From: an uncultured Muribaculaceae bacterium
Lineage (GTDB): Bacteria > Bacteroidota > Bacteroidia > Bacteroidales > Muribaculaceae
Direction: 5' to 3'
Length of the DNA: 7,291 nt
NCBI GenBank assembly: GCA_910584185.1
Contig: CAJTYC010000098.1
Span: 1 to 7,291 of the forward strand
The notes beneath the pieces are model-generated. The model was not told the origin of the DNA, searched no databases, and worked only from the letters and a program-made list of their open reading frames with translations. This document shows, in pieces, positions 6,197-7,291 of this stretch. Numbering within the stretch: position 1 is the first letter of the stretch; every line of letters begins with the position of its first letter. Position numbers and translations under genes: made by a program.

Positions 6197-7105
6197 TTAG
6201 CCCGGCACTGAGTCGTGGCGGTCGTAGAGGGAGAGGGAGTCGATAAGCTCCATGCGTATCATTGTGACGAGTTCGGGCGGGTCTATTACCTTTAGCGATG
6301 AGCCGAAACTCAGCAGCTCGTGCACCAACTCATAGTTTAGCTTCAGGCGGTAGGTGAAGATGGAATACTTATCGTGGATGGTTTCCTGCTGCGAGGGGTG
6401 GAAAGGGAGAGCTCGGAAATACTTCGCCTGGACCGGGGTTGTCATGATTTTGACGTCGCGCACCCGGCCCTTCGACTCCGTTATGCCTATTATATTGGAG
6501 AAGAACGGCTCCGGGGTTATGTCGGGCATCTTGAAATGCTCGTTTAGCGTGACCATCTCCTTGACACGGTCGAGGGCGTAGGTGCGTATGTCGTTCGACT
6601 TCCGCTTCAGCCCGATCATATACCAGCGCTGCTTGTAGCGCTTCACGAAATAGGGGTCGAAGATGATATCCCTCTCAGGCAAAGAGCGTGAGAAGCCGGC
6701 GTAGGTGAAGCGGATCCGTGAGGAGTCGCCAATTGCGCCGAGCACGATGGGTAGGAACTCGCGGGCCGAGGGCACATCTTCGACCGATATTCGCTCAGTG
6801 GGGATGGAAGACTCCTTCAGGGCCGAATTGGCGGCATACGACTCGAGGAGCCAGTTGGTGACGCTCTTGTTCTGCTCGCGCTGGCCCGGGTCTATGTAAT
6901 AATGACCCGTCTTGTCGCAGAGGATGTCGATGTGGAAATTTTCCTCTATGCCCCGGCGGTAATTGTAGAAAGTGCGTTCCGGCATGTCATTGCCGTCGCC
7001 ATAGGCCGAGCGTCGCCACAGGTCGTTCAACTCCTTGCGGGTCAGGCGGTCGTAGCGGTTCAGGGTGTCTACTATCCAGACGTATTTATTGATTAGTTCC
7101 TTCAT
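6197..7105 (-). CDS. WYL-domain transcriptional regulator
   Basis: This 302-residue protein is a predicted cytoplasmic DNA-binding regulator. The N-terminal part (about 1-75) resembles the winged-helix region of Bacteroidetes WYL proteins, with YVWIVDTLNRYDRLTRKEL followed by RTFYNYRRGIEENF. The WYL domain is at about 118-190. Its name motif reads W161-Y162-M163 (RWYMIGL) and is followed by IRTYALDRVKEM, carrying the conserved arginines at 174 and 180. The remainder (about 210-302) fits the usual WCX-type C-terminal extension. WYL domains are thought to sense small ligands or nucleic acids, but no ligand or target can be read from this sequence. The gene is 107 nt upstream of obgE on the same strand and may share a transcript with it. 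An inverted repeat in its leader could be an autoregulatory site. WYL regulators often sit beside defence genes; none is seen here. Confidence 0.88.
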   Translation of the reverse strand: MKELINKYVWIVDTLNRYDRLTRKELNDLWRRSAYGDGNDMPERTFYNYRRGIEENFHIDILCDKTGHYYIDPGQREQNKSVTNWLLESYAANSALKESSIPTERISVEDVPSAREFLPIVLGAIGDSSRIRFTYAGFSRSLPERDIIFDPYFVKRYKQRWYMIGLKRKSNDIRTYALDRVKEMVTLNEHFKMPDITPEPFFSNIIGITESKGRVRDVKIMTTPVQAKYFRALPFHPSQQETIHDKYSIFTYRLKLNYELVHELLSFGSSLKVIDPPELVTMIRMELIDSLSLYDRHDSVPG

Positions 7106-7265
7106 TGGTTGGAGAGGGTGTGAAAATTTTTTTTGTTTGCATCAAACCTTTTCGGTTGGGGTGATGTTATAGAGATGTAAGGTTTGAAAAACATATAGGT
7201 GTTATAAAGAAATACTGCTATAAGCGTTCTGAAAAAGTTGTTATTGTTGTTTTAATTAAGAAATT
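7106..7265. other. AT-rich intergenic region upstream of the WYL gene
   Basis: About 160 nt of AT-rich DNA lie between the WYL start and the right-edge hairpin. Apart from the inverted repeat, the region has an A8 run on the minus strand (7127-7134) and an ATG at 7142 that is out of frame with the WYL gene. I found no full TTTG-N19-21-TAnnTTTG match on either strand and no convincing open frame. Confidence 0.5.
7142..7187. repeat. Inverted repeat in the WYL gene leader
   Basis: TCAAACCTT (7142-7150) and its exact reverse complement AAGGTTTGA (7179-7187) are separated by 28 nt, about 37 bp centre to centre. They lie 37-82 bp upstream of the WYL start codon. This could be a pair of half-sites for a dimeric regulator, perhaps the WYL protein itself, or the stem of a leader RNA. 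No consensus promoter was recognised nearby. Function is inferred only from position. Confidence 0.45.
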
Positions 7266-7266
7266 A

Positions 7267-7290
7267 GGTCGACGTGAGTCGACCTTTTTC
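7267..7290 (+). terminator. Hairpin terminator at the right edge
   Basis: AGGTCGAC-GTGA-GTCGACCT forms a perfect 8-bp stem with a 4-nt loop at 7266-7285 and runs directly into TTTTTC. It is preceded by an A-rich stretch. Read on the plus strand this is a good intrinsic terminator. Read on the minus strand the stem is followed by AATTTCTTAATT, a poor U-tract, so it could only weakly end a minus-strand gene lying beyond the right edge. No plus-strand gene is visible before it. Confidence 0.68.
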
Positions 7291-7291
7291 T

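Overview
This window looks like a housekeeping stretch of a Bacteroidota chromosome, most likely order Bacteroidales. The basis is the protein character (Bacteroidetes-type YidC, Obg with SKSD in place of NKxD, a WYL regulator of the Bacteroidetes kind), a promoter matching the Bacteroidetes consensus TTTG-N19-21-TAnnTTTG, A-rich rather than Shine-Dalgarno leaders, and moderately high GC genes separated by AT-rich gaps. A Muribaculaceae-like gut organism is plausible but cannot be fixed from the sequence alone.

All six genes lie on the minus strand, so transcription runs from right to left. In that order they are a WYL-domain transcriptional regulator (7105-6197), the ribosome-assembly GTPase Obg (6089-4917), a PlsC-like acyltransferase with an NHPLGGLDG motif (4850-4029), the membrane insertase YidC (3838-1742), a NapH-like membrane polyferredoxin with a TTG start (1718-912), and thymidylate synthase (909-115). 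The left edge holds a GC-rich inverted repeat and an A-rich leader that may serve a further minus-strand gene just outside the window.

There are probably two transcription units. WYL-obgE-acyltransferase form one run with gaps of 107 and 66 nt. Related 9-bp tandem repeats lie on both sides of obgE, and one of them fills the whole obgE-acyltransferase gap. yidC-polyferredoxin-thyA form a second, tighter run with gaps of 23 and 2 nt. It starts from a 190-nt gap that holds two overlapping consensus promoters and a 30-bp near-perfect palindrome at the predicted mRNA 5' end. The genes serve general growth functions: membrane protein insertion, electron transfer, dTMP synthesis, ribosome maturation and lipid acylation. 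No mobile element, CRISPR array, RNA gene or defence operon was seen.

The most distinctive content is in the non-coding DNA: the paired minisatellites around obgE, the yidC leader palindrome, the left-edge inverted repeat, and a hairpin terminator at the right edge whose U-tract faces the plus strand, where no gene is visible.
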